Assembly (NCBI GenBank): GCA_021775575.1 | Contig: JAJFHO010000147.1 | Location: forward strand, 1-57,518 | Origin: Hyphomicrobiales bacterium | Lineage (GTDB): Bacteria; Pseudomonadota; Alphaproteobacteria; Rhizobiales; Methyloligellaceae | Length of the DNA stretch: 57,518 nt | Reading direction: 5' to 3' | Shown here: one piece after another, positions 1 to 7,598 of the stretch | How the letters are laid out: every line of letters begins with the position of its first letter | Position numbering within the stretch: position 1 is the stretch's first letter | Program-made: the position numbers and the translations under genes | The notes under the pieces: model-generated | Told to the model about the DNA's origin: nothing | Seen by the model: only the letters and a program-made list of their open reading frames with translations | Databases searched by the model: none

Positions 1-752
1 TAGGCATGCCAGGTGGCGTGCCCGACCAGCGGAAAGACCACGATCATACCGACGAAAAGCGTGGCGAAGGCGAAGGCCATCAGGCCAGCGATCAGAACCG
101 CCCATAACAACATTGGCGCGGGGTTGCGCGCCACCGCCTGAATGCTTGTCAGCGACGCAGTGACGACATCGATCTTGCGCCGCATCAGCAGCGGTATCGA
201 TACCGCCGTCACGGCAAACACGAACAGCCCCAGGAGCGCGCCGGCCGCGGTTCCCACGATCAGCAGGCCGAGACCGCTCCAGGTGAACAGCAGGGTCGGC
301 ACGATATTCCCAAGTTGCAGCGATTGCGGTCCCAGAAACAGCATGAACAGCAGCAACGCGATTTCGAGCCAGACGAAATAGATGATCAGAAGAAAAGCGC
401 CCATGAAGGCGAGTTGCCCCGGCGAATGAACGCCGGAGGCGACGATGCTGGCGAGGGACACCTCTTCTCCGTCCTGAAGACGGCGCGAAGTTTCGTACAG
501 GCCGACGGCGATCATGGGTCCGAGCAGCAGAAAGCCGCCCGCCATCGGCAGTACGAGGGCCGCCCCGCCCGCCAGATAGAACCCGACCACAACGACCAGG
601 GACACCAGGGTAAAGAATGCGCCATAGCTGAGGCTCACTCCCGGCTTGCGCCACATATCGCGCCAGCCGGCGGCGAGCCATTTCCAGGCAGCATCGAACG
701 GTATGGTATTGATTTTCGGCGTTTCGGCCGCGAAGTCCTGAGTAGTTGCCAT
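1..752 (-). CDS. DUF2189 family integral membrane protein (C-terminus beyond window)
   Basis: Open reading frame on the minus strand that runs off the left edge: 250 codons from ATG at 752 with no stop. The translation starts MATTQDFAAETPKINTI and contains about six hydrophobic segments. Near the cut end it reads FPLVGHATWHAY, the GHATWH signature I associate with DUF2189 membrane proteins, which usually end soon after this motif. Only a few tens of residues are therefore probably missing. The biochemical role of DUF2189 is not known. It is divergent from the CoA transferase at 969, across a 216-base intergenic region that holds an inverted repeat. The family call rests on the C-terminal motif and topology. 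Confidence 0.8.
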   Translation of the reverse strand, partial: MATTQDFAAETPKINTIPFDAAWKWLAAGWRDMWRKPGVSLSYGAFFTLVSLVVVVGFYLAGGAALVLPMAGGFLLLGPMIAVGLYETSRRLQDGEEVSLASIVASGVHSPGQLAFMGAFLLIIYFVWLEIALLLFMLFLGPQSLQLGNIVPTLLFTWSGLGLLIVGTAAGALLGLFVFAVTAVSIPLLMRRKIDVVTASLTSIQAVARNPAPMLLWAVLIAGLMAFAFATLFVGMIVVFPLVGHATWHA

Positions 753-848
753 TAGTCGGATTTCCCTCCCGCCGCTGGTCCTACAATCGGCCCGATCCCC
801 GCTTCGATCATTGGCACGGGCCAATTTGCCCCACTTTGATATGAATCA

Positions 849-875
849 ACGGTCCTCCTGTTGACATTGGACCGT
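849..875. promoter_or_regulatory. Candidate operator: ACGGTCC-N13-GGACCGT inverted repeat over a TTGACA box
   Basis: Perfect 7-base arms (849-855 and 869-875) lie in the divergent region between the DUF2189 gene and the CoA transferase. A TTGACA hexamer (861-866) sits in the spacer, but I see no good -10 element 16-18 bases downstream. The geometry suits a dimeric repressor covering a -35 box. The regulator is unknown. Confidence 0.45.
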
Positions 876-968
876 GAGGCGTCATGCAGGTATCTTGCCC
901 AAGCAGAACAACATGCCCTCTGCAGGTCCGGTCTCTCTAGCATCATCCGCCTTAAATGTGAGCATTAA

Positions 969-2156
969 ATGCCATTTGAACCAGCAAGCGCCGTTCTTGA
1001 ACCTTATACCGTGCTCGATCTGACCCGGGTCCGTGCCGGTCCGACCTGCGTGCGGCAGCTCGCCGACTGGGGCGCGAATGTCATCAAGATCGAGATGCCG
1101 GTCAGCGACGACAGCGGCGATATGGGAGGGCCGCGCAGCGGCCCCGATTTCCAGAACCTGCACCGCAACAAGCGAGGCATGACGCTCAATCTGAAATCCG
1201 AACAGGGGCTGGAGATATTCAAAAAACTGGCCGCGACGGCGGATGTGGTCGTGGAAAATTACCGGCCCGATGTCAAAACCCGGCTGGGTATCGATTATGA
1301 GCACCTCAAACTTATCAATCCGCGGCTGGTCTATGCCTCGATTTCGGGCTTCGGCCAGGACGGTCCTTATCGCGACCGGCCCGGCTTCGACCAGATCGCG
1401 CAAGGCATGGGCGGGCTGATGTCGATCACCGGTGAGCCGGGCAAGGGTCCGATGCGTGTCGGCATTCCGGTCGCCGATCTGACCGCAGGGCATTTCTGCG
1501 CGCAAGGCGTGCTGCTGGCGCTGCTCGAGCGCGAGCGCTCGGGCGAGGGGCAATGGGTGCAGACGTCGCTGTTGCAGGCGCAGATCGCTATGCTCGATTT
1601 CCAGGCCGCGCGCTGGCTGATGGACGGCGATGTGCCGGGGCAGGCCGGCAACAATCATCCCACCAGCATTCCCACTGGCGTGTTCGAGACATCCGACGGC
1701 CATATCAATATTGCCAGCGCCGGTCAGCCGATCTGGGAGCGGCTCAAACAGTTGCTGGGCGATCCGGCGCTCGATGATCCGAAATTCGTCGACGGGGCGG
1801 GGCGTTCTGAAAACCGCGACACGCTGAACGCGCTCATCAATGCCAGCACCCGCAAGGAAAGCTCCGCCGTCTGGATCGCCCGGCTGAATGAGGCGGGCGT
1901 TCCCTGCGGCGAGATAAACAGCATAGACAAGGTGTTCGCATCGCCCCAGGTGAAGCATCTGGGGATGGCGCGCGATGTCGTTTCCCAGGAGCGCGGGCCA
2001 AGCCAGATCGTCGGTCAGCCGATCATCATGAGCCGTTCGGCAAGCGCAATCCGCCGCCCGCCGCCCTTACGCGGCGAGCATACCGATGAGATACTGGAGG
2101 AGCTCGGTTACGCCAGGGACGCCATTCAAACCATGCGTGATAACGAAGATATCTAA
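969..2156 (+). CDS. CaiB/BaiF family (class III) CoA transferase
   Basis: A 395-residue protein, the usual length for the family. The N-terminus carries VLDLTRVRAGPTCVRQLADW, typical of formyl-CoA/carnitine-type CoA transferases that move CoA between two carboxylic acids through an aspartyl-CoA thioester. The expected catalytic Asp is near residue 141 in GFDQIAQGMGG, followed by the usual LMSITGEPG. No clear ribosome site precedes the ATG, but the family N-terminus fits it. It is the first gene of a tight run: the next gene starts 10 bases after its stop. The substrate cannot be read from sequence; neighbours suggest activation of a small organic acid to its CoA ester for breakdown in the cytoplasm. 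Confidence 0.88.
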   Translation: MPFEPASAVLEPYTVLDLTRVRAGPTCVRQLADWGANVIKIEMPVSDDSGDMGGPRSGPDFQNLHRNKRGMTLNLKSEQGLEIFKKLAATADVVVENYRPDVKTRLGIDYEHLKLINPRLVYASISGFGQDGPYRDRPGFDQIAQGMGGLMSITGEPGKGPMRVGIPVADLTAGHFCAQGVLLALLERERSGEGQWVQTSLLQAQIAMLDFQAARWLMDGDVPGQAGNNHPTSIPTGVFETSDGHINIASAGQPIWERLKQLLGDPALDDPKFVDGAGRSENRDTLNALINASTRKESSAVWIARLNEAGVPCGEINSIDKVFASPQVKHLGMARDVVSQERGPSQIVGQPIIMSRSASAIRRPPPLRGEHTDEILEELGYARDAIQTMRDNEDI

Positions 2157-2166
2157 GGACAGGAAC

Positions 2167-2970
2167 GTGCAGGATATTGGACAGCCCGGCGATACGCTGA
2201 TCGGCCGGAGAGAGGGCGCGGTCGCCCATGTTATTTTCAACAATCCGGCGAAGCATAACGCGGTTTCGCTGGATATGTGGGAGAGGATGGACGCGCTGCT
2301 GCGCGATTTCGAAGCCGACGACGAGATCAGGGCCCTGGTGGTCTCCGGCGCCGGCGGCAAGGCCTTCGTGTCGGGCGCCGACATCTCCAAATTCGAATCG
2401 GAGCGTGCGACCAGGGAAGCCGTGGCGCAGTATAACAAGATCGCTCAAGCCGCCTGCGGCAGGCTCTATCATTTCCCCAAACCGACAATCGCCAGGATAG
2501 AGGGCTATTGCATCGGCGGCGGCGTCAATGTCGCGGCATGCTGCGACTTGCGCTATTGCAAGCAAGGTTCGCGCTTCGCGGTTCCGGCCGCGAAGCTGGG
2601 TCTCGGTTATGGCTATACCGGGTTGAAGCGGCTATCGGATATCGTCGGCGTCGCGCGAACCATGGAGATATTTTACACCGCGCGCCAATTTTCCTCGCAA
2701 GAGGCCTATGAGATGGGTCTCGTCAATGGCGTGGTCGCCGATGGCGATCTCGACGCCCATGTCGAGGAAATCACGGCGCGTATCGCGGGCAATGCGCCTC
2801 TGACCATCGCAACGGTCAAGGCGGCGGTGCGGGAAATCGGCAAGGACCCCGACAAACGCAATCTCGAGGAGATCGACGCCATGGTCCGGGCCTGCTTTGA
2901 ATCGGAAGATTATATCGAGGGCCGGCGCGCCTTCATGGAAAAGCGCAAACCGCAATTCAAGGGACGCTAG
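2167..2970 (+). CDS. Enoyl-CoA hydratase/isomerase (crotonase) superfamily protein with altered active site
   Basis: A 267-residue protein from GTG at 2167, preceded by AAGGACAGGAAC. An in-frame ATG at 2086 would overlap the CoA transferase by 71 bases and is unlikely. The crotonase oxyanion-hole segment AFVSGADIS (about residues 68-75) and the second glycine segment GGGVNVAACCD (about 117-127) are present. By alignment to rat crotonase, the catalytic Glu144 (GGGCELA) is Asn here and Glu164 (QPEI) is Ala (VPAAK). It should still bind acyl-CoA and stabilise an enolate, but ordinary hydration with two glutamates looks excluded. The reaction could be isomerisation, decarboxylation or C-C cleavage. 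It is probably co-transcribed with the CoA transferase and the aldolase. Confidence 0.82.
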   Translation: MQDIGQPGDTLIGRREGAVAHVIFNNPAKHNAVSLDMWERMDALLRDFEADDEIRALVVSGAGGKAFVSGADISKFESERATREAVAQYNKIAQAACGRLYHFPKPTIARIEGYCIGGGVNVAACCDLRYCKQGSRFAVPAAKLGLGYGYTGLKRLSDIVGVARTMEIFYTARQFSSQEAYEMGLVNGVVADGDLDAHVEEITARIAGNAPLTIATVKAAVREIGKDPDKRNLEEIDAMVRACFESEDYIEGRRAFMEKRKPQFKGR

Positions 2971-2991
2971 AACGGCAGGGAGAGACTACAG

Positions 2992-3765
2992 ATGACCGCA
3001 GCACAAGACTTGTCCGGGACCATGAGCGAGGCTGAATGGCAGGCCCGCGTCGATCTCGCCGCCGCCTACCGGCTGGTCGATATGTTTGGCTGGACCGACC
3101 TTCTCGGCACTCATCTTTCAGCCCGCGTGCCGGATGCGCAGGACCAGTTCCTGATCAACCCTTACGGGCTTTTATTCGAGGAGATTACCGCCTCCTCGCT
3201 GGTCAAGGTCGACGAGGAAGGGCATATCCTCTCGCCCACCCAATATATCATCAACCCGGCCGGCTTCGTCATTCACTCCGCGGTGCATATGGCCCTACCG
3301 GAGGCCATGTGCGTGATGCACACCCATACGCCGGCGGGCACCGGCGTGGCGACGCAAAAACAGGGATTGCTGCCGCTGACCCAGCATGCGCTCACGGTGA
3401 TTGCGGGCACCGCCTATCACGACTATGAAGGCATCGCGACCGACCTGGGTGAACGCGAGCGCCTGGTCCGCGATCTTGGCGACAATAATCTGCTGATCCT
3501 GCGCAACCACGGGCTGCTCACCGTCGGCGGATCGGTCGGAGAAGCCTTCGTGTGGATGTACCGCGCCGAGCGCGCCTGCCGCATGCAGCTGGCTTTTCAG
3601 CAGGCCGGCGCGGAAGCGATGGAAATCCCCGAAGAGGTCCAGCGCGTCACCATCGAACGCAACCGCGAGGCCAACTCCAAGACCGGGCATCGCCCGATTG
3701 GCGTCATGGAATGGCCGGCGCTGCTGCGCAAGCTCGACCGTGCCGATCAAAGCTACAAGGAGTAG
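2992..3765 (+). CDS. Class II aldolase/adducin family protein
   Basis: A 257-residue protein, normal for the family, with GGGAGAG upstream of its ATG. The zinc ligands are visible as MHTHTPAGTG (His pair near residues 110 and 112) and NHGLLTVG (third His near 173). The family covers fuculose-phosphate-type aldolases, ribulose-5-phosphate epimerases and many uncharacterised members that cleave or decarboxylate hydroxy-acids. It starts 21 bases after the crotonase gene and lies in the same direction, so an operon is likely. The exact substrate is unknown. This longer form, with an N-terminal helical segment and a C-terminal extension, is common next to CoA-ester catabolic genes. Confidence 0.85.
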   Translation: MTAAQDLSGTMSEAEWQARVDLAAAYRLVDMFGWTDLLGTHLSARVPDAQDQFLINPYGLLFEEITASSLVKVDEEGHILSPTQYIINPAGFVIHSAVHMALPEAMCVMHTHTPAGTGVATQKQGLLPLTQHALTVIAGTAYHDYEGIATDLGERERLVRDLGDNNLLILRNHGLLTVGGSVGEAFVWMYRAERACRMQLAFQQAGAEAMEIPEEVQRVTIERNREANSKTGHRPIGVMEWPALLRKLDRADQSYKE

Positions 3766-4005
3766 GTGGCCTACGCTTTGGCCAAGCGCTCGCCAGAGCG
3801 CGCAGGGCGGCAAAGCGGACAACCGGCCATGGCGTGCCGTCAGGCTTGCGGCCAGCAGAAACCTGGCTTTTATCGCTCCGCCGGACCGCGGCCGCAAAGG
3901 GATTTCAGCCCGACATTGTGGGCCTGGTCCGCTTGGTCAAAAAAATGCTCTCAATGGGCTTATGAATGAATTGGCGCAAATTCCGGCCAAAGGAGACTTC
4001 TTTCA

Positions 4006-4944
4006 ATGCCCAGAGTCATTCGCGTGGGTGGGGCTCAAATGGGGCCGCTGCAAAAATCGGACAGCCGGAAAGTCGCTGTCGATCGAATGATCGGCCTTCT
4101 TGACCAGGCCAGGGCGCGCGGATGCCGGCTGGTCGTCTTTCCCGAGCTTGCTTTGACGACATTTTTCCCGCGCTGGAACATGGATGATAAGCGCGAAGTC
4201 GACGGTTGCTTCGAAACGCAGATGCCGAACGCAGCGACCAAGCCGCTGTTCGATCGCGCAAAAGAATACGGCATCGCTTTTGCATTCGGCTATGCCGAGA
4301 TCGCGGAAGAAAATGGCGAACGCCACCACTATAACGCCTCGATACTCGTCGATGAGGCCGGCAATATTATCGGCAAATATCGCAAGACCCATCTTCCCGG
4401 TCATAGCGAGTTCGATCCCGGGCGCTCGTTCCAGCATCTTGAAAAAAAATATTTCGAGGTCGGCAACACCGGCTTTCGGGTATGGCGGTTCATGGACGGC
4501 ATTTTCGGCATGTGCATCTGCAACGACCGCCGCTGGCCCGAAACCTACCGCGTAATGGGATTGCAGGGGGTCGAGATGGTGCTGCTCGGTTTCAACACGC
4601 CGTCCGCCAATTCACAACGCGCCGATGAGCCTCGCGAACTGAGAGACTTTCACAACGACCTCTGCGTGCAGGCCGGCGCCTATCAAAACGGAACATGGGT
4701 GGTCGCCATTGCCAAGGCGGGTGTTGAGGACGGTCATGAGCTGCTTGGCGGCTCAGCCATCGTCCATCCGTCGGGACAAATTATTGCGCGCACGCAGACC
4801 AGTGGCGATGAATTGATCGTTGCCGACTGCGATCTCGATGATTGCAATTTTTACAAGGAAACGATTTTCGATTTCGCCAGGCACCGGCGACCCGAGCATT
4901 ATGGTTTGATCACCGGGCAGACCGGCGTCGTGCGCCCGGACTGA
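4006..4944 (+). CDS. N-carbamoyl-D-amino-acid hydrolase (nitrilase superfamily)
   Basis: A 312-residue protein close to the 304 residues of the Agrobacterium D-carbamoylase. Its catalytic triad falls at the same numbers: Glu47 in FPELAL, Lys127 in YRKTHLPGH and Cys172 in MCICNDRRWPE. These enzymes hydrolyse N-carbamoyl-D-amino acids to the D-amino acid, CO2 and ammonia in the cytoplasm, usually after a hydantoinase. No hydantoinase or racemase is visible in the window. An AAAGGAG site lies about ten bases before the ATG. It is 240 bases after the aldolase, so it may have its own promoter. A related ureido-acid amidase activity remains possible. Confidence 0.87.
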   Translation: MPRVIRVGGAQMGPLQKSDSRKVAVDRMIGLLDQARARGCRLVVFPELALTTFFPRWNMDDKREVDGCFETQMPNAATKPLFDRAKEYGIAFAFGYAEIAEENGERHHYNASILVDEAGNIIGKYRKTHLPGHSEFDPGRSFQHLEKKYFEVGNTGFRVWRFMDGIFGMCICNDRRWPETYRVMGLQGVEMVLLGFNTPSANSQRADEPRELRDFHNDLCVQAGAYQNGTWVVAIAKAGVEDGHELLGGSAIVHPSGQIIARTQTSGDELIVADCDLDDCNFYKETIFDFARHRRPEHYGLITGQTGVVRPD

Positions 4945-4959
4945 ACCGGCGTCCAAACC

Positions 4960-5478
4960 CTAAATCTCCGGGCTCCTCGGATTGAATACGCGCGGCGGTA
5001 CGGCGGGCTTCTTGAGCGGTTGCGTCGCGGGCGGGACGATCTCCACGCTGACCCCGCCGCGTTCCTCCAGCGAGCGTCTGGAAAAGGGATTGGTGATGAT
5101 CAGCGAAGAGCGTGTGCGCGTCGCCTGATCGACGGCGTCTTCCAGGTCTTCGGCATCCCTCTGCCGCCAGGGCAGCTTGTAGAAGCGCGGCTCTATCATG
5201 CCGTCGAGCCGCAGCCACATATAGATGGCCTTGCCTTCGTCAAAGCTGACGCTGAGGATTTCGGCGCGTTCGACACCGCGCTCCAGCCAAGCGAATTCGA
5301 CCGGTTTCGGCTTCGACAGAAGCCCGGTGAGCTGGATATAGGCGAGCGGCAGGAACAGGGTCGTCACCGCCAGTGCCAGGACGCGGACCTTGGTCTTGCG
5401 CGGCGCCCAGATCGCGATGGTCGAAAGCAGCGCCGCGATGCCCGTCGCGGCCGCGAAGACATAGTAGATGATATCCAT
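4960..5478 (-). CDS. Two-TM membrane protein of unknown function, third gene of an ExbB/ExbD-like unit
   Basis: A 172-residue protein starting MDIIYYVFAAATGI. An upstream extension to 5571 would overlap the previous gene and is less likely. Two hydrophobic helices lie at about residues 4-24 and 32-54. A soluble domain follows with the unusual stretch KAIYMWLRLDGMIEPRFYKL and a Pro-rich C-terminus ending PRVFNPRSPEI. I do not recognise a named domain. It lies 28 bases after the ExbD-like gene in the same direction, so it is probably a partner of that proton channel. It converges with the carbamoylase gene, with 15 bases between the stops. Confidence 0.75.
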   Translation of the reverse strand: MDIIYYVFAAATGIAALLSTIAIWAPRKTKVRVLALAVTTLFLPLAYIQLTGLLSKPKPVEFAWLERGVERAEILSVSFDEGKAIYMWLRLDGMIEPRFYKLPWRQRDAEDLEDAVDQATRTRSSLIITNPFSRRSLEERGGVSVEIVPPATQPLKKPAVPPRVFNPRSPEI

Positions 5479-5506
5479 CTCGTGCCTGTCCTTTCCCGTT
5501 AAACGG

Positions 5507-6115
5507 TCACTTGCTCCGCCGGTAGCCGGTAATGAGGGGGTGGCGCAGCGTCGAAACGCTGCCCTCGACAAGTTCTCCTTCCGCCGTCAGGCGAAACTTG
5601 AAGGCGGTTTCCTCCTGATTGCGGCGGTTCAGCTTCAGCGTCGTTTCCAGCAATTGCCGGGTGGTGTCGTATTTGGCGCGTACGCTCACCACGATCTTCA
5701 CGGGCACCACCAGTCCCTTCGGCACGATCGAATACATATGCACGTTGACAATATATTCGCCCGGCCGGATGCCCCGGCTGTAGGAAATTTCGTAATTCTC
5801 GTTTGTGGCGTCGCCGTCGATGCCGAGGTCGTCACGCAGCAGATTGAAAATGTCGTTGCCCTGGTTCCAGAAGCCGACCGGCGTGGCGTTCGGCGCGCGC
5901 ACCCACAGATCGACATCCACGATCATGTCGTTCGGCCAATGCATCTCGACGATGACATTGCCGGGCGCCTTGTGGTCCTGCGTCTCCTCTTTCTTTTTCT
6001 GAAGATGCGGCAGCAGCATGATCACCATGGCGATGAAGCCGATAAGCGCCAGCAGGATCACATCCCGGAAAACGGTGTCGGTGGTCGTGTCGTCGAACTC
6101 GTCATAAGGTGTCAA
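5507..6115 (-). CDS. ExbD/TolR-like single-TM protein with a large periplasmic domain
   Basis: A 202-residue protein with one N-terminal helix, VFRDVILLALIGFIAMVIML (about residues 15-34). An Asp (D18) sits at the start of the helix in the same setting as the proton-carrying Asp of ExbD/TolR. The rest, about 150 residues, is expected in the periplasm and contains IVDVDLWVRAP and GEYIVNVHMYS. That pattern recalls the beta-rich YfaP/DUF2135-type domain rather than a normal ExbD tail. Its ATG overlaps the stop of the MotA/TolQ/ExbB gene by four bases, so the two are co-translated. I infer a stator subunit whose output domain is unusual. The domain comparison is from memory of motifs only. Confidence 0.7.
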   Translation of the reverse strand: MTPYDEFDDTTTDTVFRDVILLALIGFIAMVIMLLPHLQKKKEETQDHKAPGNVIVEMHWPNDMIVDVDLWVRAPNATPVGFWNQGNDIFNLLRDDLGIDGDATNENYEISYSRGIRPGEYIVNVHMYSIVPKGLVVPVKIVVSVRAKYDTTRQLLETTLKLNRRNQEETAFKFRLTAEGELVEGSVSTLRHPLITGYRRSK

Positions 6116-6729
6116 CGCCGCTCTCCATGGTCTGCGATTTCCGACAGCAGATCGACGCTGCCGCTGGACAGGAGACGGTAATTGATACTCAGCCAGACGT
6201 TGAGAACGGCGCCGAGCAGGGTCGTGTAGAGGGCGATCGACATGCCGCGGATCAGGGTCGCGACCATGGTAGCGACGCTGTCGACCTGGGTGACCGCTTC
6301 CGGTTTCACACCCGACAGGGCAATGATGAAACCGATTACGGTGCCAATCAGGCCAAGAAAAACGAGCATACTGGCGATCTGCCGTATGATCTGGATCTCA
6401 TGCGACATCTTTAACCGCACCATGCCGATCTGGCCGGCGCGGGTTTGCGCATCAACCCTCTTGGCCGTTCCGAGATATTGGGCAGCGCGGGCCACCGCGG
6501 TTTTGCCGCCGCTTTTCATGTCGTTGAGGGCGGCGCTTGTCCGCCACACCTTGAAGCCGCACAGCGCGAGACCGTAAAGAAACACGGCAAAAACGATTGC
6601 CGACAATATGAAGGTTGTCCGGTCGAACAAGCCGTCCAGCCAGCCCTGCAAATAGGCGGCGGCAAGCAAGGCGAACGCCACCAGATTCAGCAGCGCAAAG
6701 CGCATGACCAGAAGATAACGGTGAGACAC
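6112..6729 (-). CDS. MotA/TolQ/ExbB proton channel family protein
   Basis: A 205-residue protein from GTG at 6729, placed six bases after GGGAGAG on the minus strand. Four hydrophobic segments are visible at roughly residues 8-30, 38-60, 117-142 and 155-180. The last two carry the family signatures LGLIGTVIGFI and GMSIALYTTLLGAVLN, which in ExbB/TolQ line the proton path. The length is close to ExbB and TolQ. It has no long cytoplasmic coiled coil, so it is not a ZorA-type defence protein. It heads a three-gene unit with the ExbD-like and two-TM proteins. No TonB, TolA or Pal gene is nearby, so the work done with the proton flow is unknown. Confidence 0.87.
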   Translation of the reverse strand: MSHRYLLVMRFALLNLVAFALLAAAYLQGWLDGLFDRTTFILSAIVFAVFLYGLALCGFKVWRTSAALNDMKSGGKTAVARAAQYLGTAKRVDAQTRAGQIGMVRLKMSHEIQIIRQIASMLVFLGLIGTVIGFIIALSGVKPEAVTQVDSVATMVATLIRGMSIALYTTLLGAVLNVWLSINYRLLSSGSVDLLSEIADHGERR

Positions 6730-6773
6730 CCTTGACTCTCCCTTTCAGCAGAAGCAGTCAATGTTAGTTCAGT

Positions 6774-6822
6774 GGGCCGGTCCTGTCATACGGCCCGTAA
6801 CCGGAACACTTTCAATTGAAAG
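6774..6822. promoter_or_regulatory. Two inverted repeats between the SDR and the ExbB-like operon
   Basis: The region contains GGGCCG-N11-CGGCCC (6774-6796) and a perfect 14-base palindrome CTTTCAATTGAAAG (6809-6822). Both lie downstream of the SDR stop and upstream of the ExbB-like GTG. The first could end the SDR transcript, though no T-run follows. The second looks like an operator. No experiment supports either role. Confidence 0.3.
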
Positions 6823-6833
6823 CGCGGGACGGA

Positions 6834-7580
6834 TCAGGTCTGGGTGCCGCCATTCACCTGTATCATCTGCCCGTTGATGAAGGCGCCGGCGTCCGACGCC
6901 AGCAGCGCTACGGCGGCGGCGATCTCTTCCGGCAGGCCCAGACGGCCCAAGGGGATTTTGCCCTTCTGCGCCTCGATATGGGCGGCCATTTCCGGATCGT
7001 CGGCATGATCGCCGGCGATCGGTCCGGGCGAGACGATATTGGTCGAGATGCCGCGACCGCCGAATTCCTTGGCCAGCGACTTGGTGAGCCCCCAGGCCGC
7101 GTGCTTGGCGACCGAGACATGGGAGCGTCCGTTATAACCCTGAATGGCGTTCATCCCGGCGATGTTGACGATGCGCCCCCAGCCCTTGTCGACCATGCCC
7201 GGAAGGCACTGGCGCGCCAGCCAGAAGGCGGAAGAAAGGTCCACCGCCAGCACCCGGTCCCATTCCGCTTCGTCCATCTCCAGAAACGGGCTCATGGGGC
7301 GGATCGCGGCATTGTTCACGAGTATGTCCACGGCGCCGAATGTGTCGAGCGCTTCGCCGGCAATCCGTTTGCAGTCGCTCGCCCGGCCCACATCGCCCAT
7401 GGCGATGAGCGTTTGCGCGCCGAGTTTCTCCGCCTCGCCCGCGACGGTCTCGCAAGCCGCCTTGTCGCGCGATCCGTTGAGCACCACATTATGCCCGGCC
7501 CGCGCCAGCTCGAGCGCGATCGCGCGTCCGATATTTTTTCCTGAGCCCGTGATGAGGGCCGTTCTGCGAAGGTCAGCCAT
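6834..7580 (-). CDS. SDR family protein lacking the canonical Ser/Tyr pair
   Basis: A 248-residue classical-length short-chain dehydrogenase/reductase, with GGAG five bases before the ATG. The nucleotide-binding TGSGKNIGRAIA (about residues 11-22), the NNA motif and the C-terminal INGQMIQVNGG are clear. In the catalytic segment NIAGMNAIQGYNG...HVSVAK the lysine is present, but alignment to FabG puts Val where the catalytic Tyr should be and Gly where the Ser should be. A subgroup of SDRs with an HVxAAK motif exists. Its reaction is not established to my knowledge. Annotation as 3-oxoacyl-ACP reductase would be unsafe. It stands between the ExbB-like operon and the dioxygenase gene, all on the minus strand. 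Confidence 0.85.
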   Translation of the reverse strand: MADLRRTALITGSGKNIGRAIALELARAGHNVVLNGSRDKAACETVAGEAEKLGAQTLIAMGDVGRASDCKRIAGEALDTFGAVDILVNNAAIRPMSPFLEMDEAEWDRVLAVDLSSAFWLARQCLPGMVDKGWGRIVNIAGMNAIQGYNGRSHVSVAKHAAWGLTKSLAKEFGGRGISTNIVSPGPIAGDHADDPEMAAHIEAQKGKIPLGRLGLPEEIAAAVALLASDAGAFINGQMIQVNGGTQT

Positions 7581-7598
7581 ATTATCTCCAGATCGGTG

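Noticed and set aside
2086-2166. ATG 2086 as start of the crotonase gene
   Set aside because: It overlaps the CoA transferase by 71 bases and adds residues not seen in the family; GTG 2167 has a ribosome site.
6112-6729. Zorya-type anti-phage system
   Set aside because: The channel protein is only 205 residues with no long coiled coil, and no ZorC, ZorD or ZorE-like gene is adjacent.
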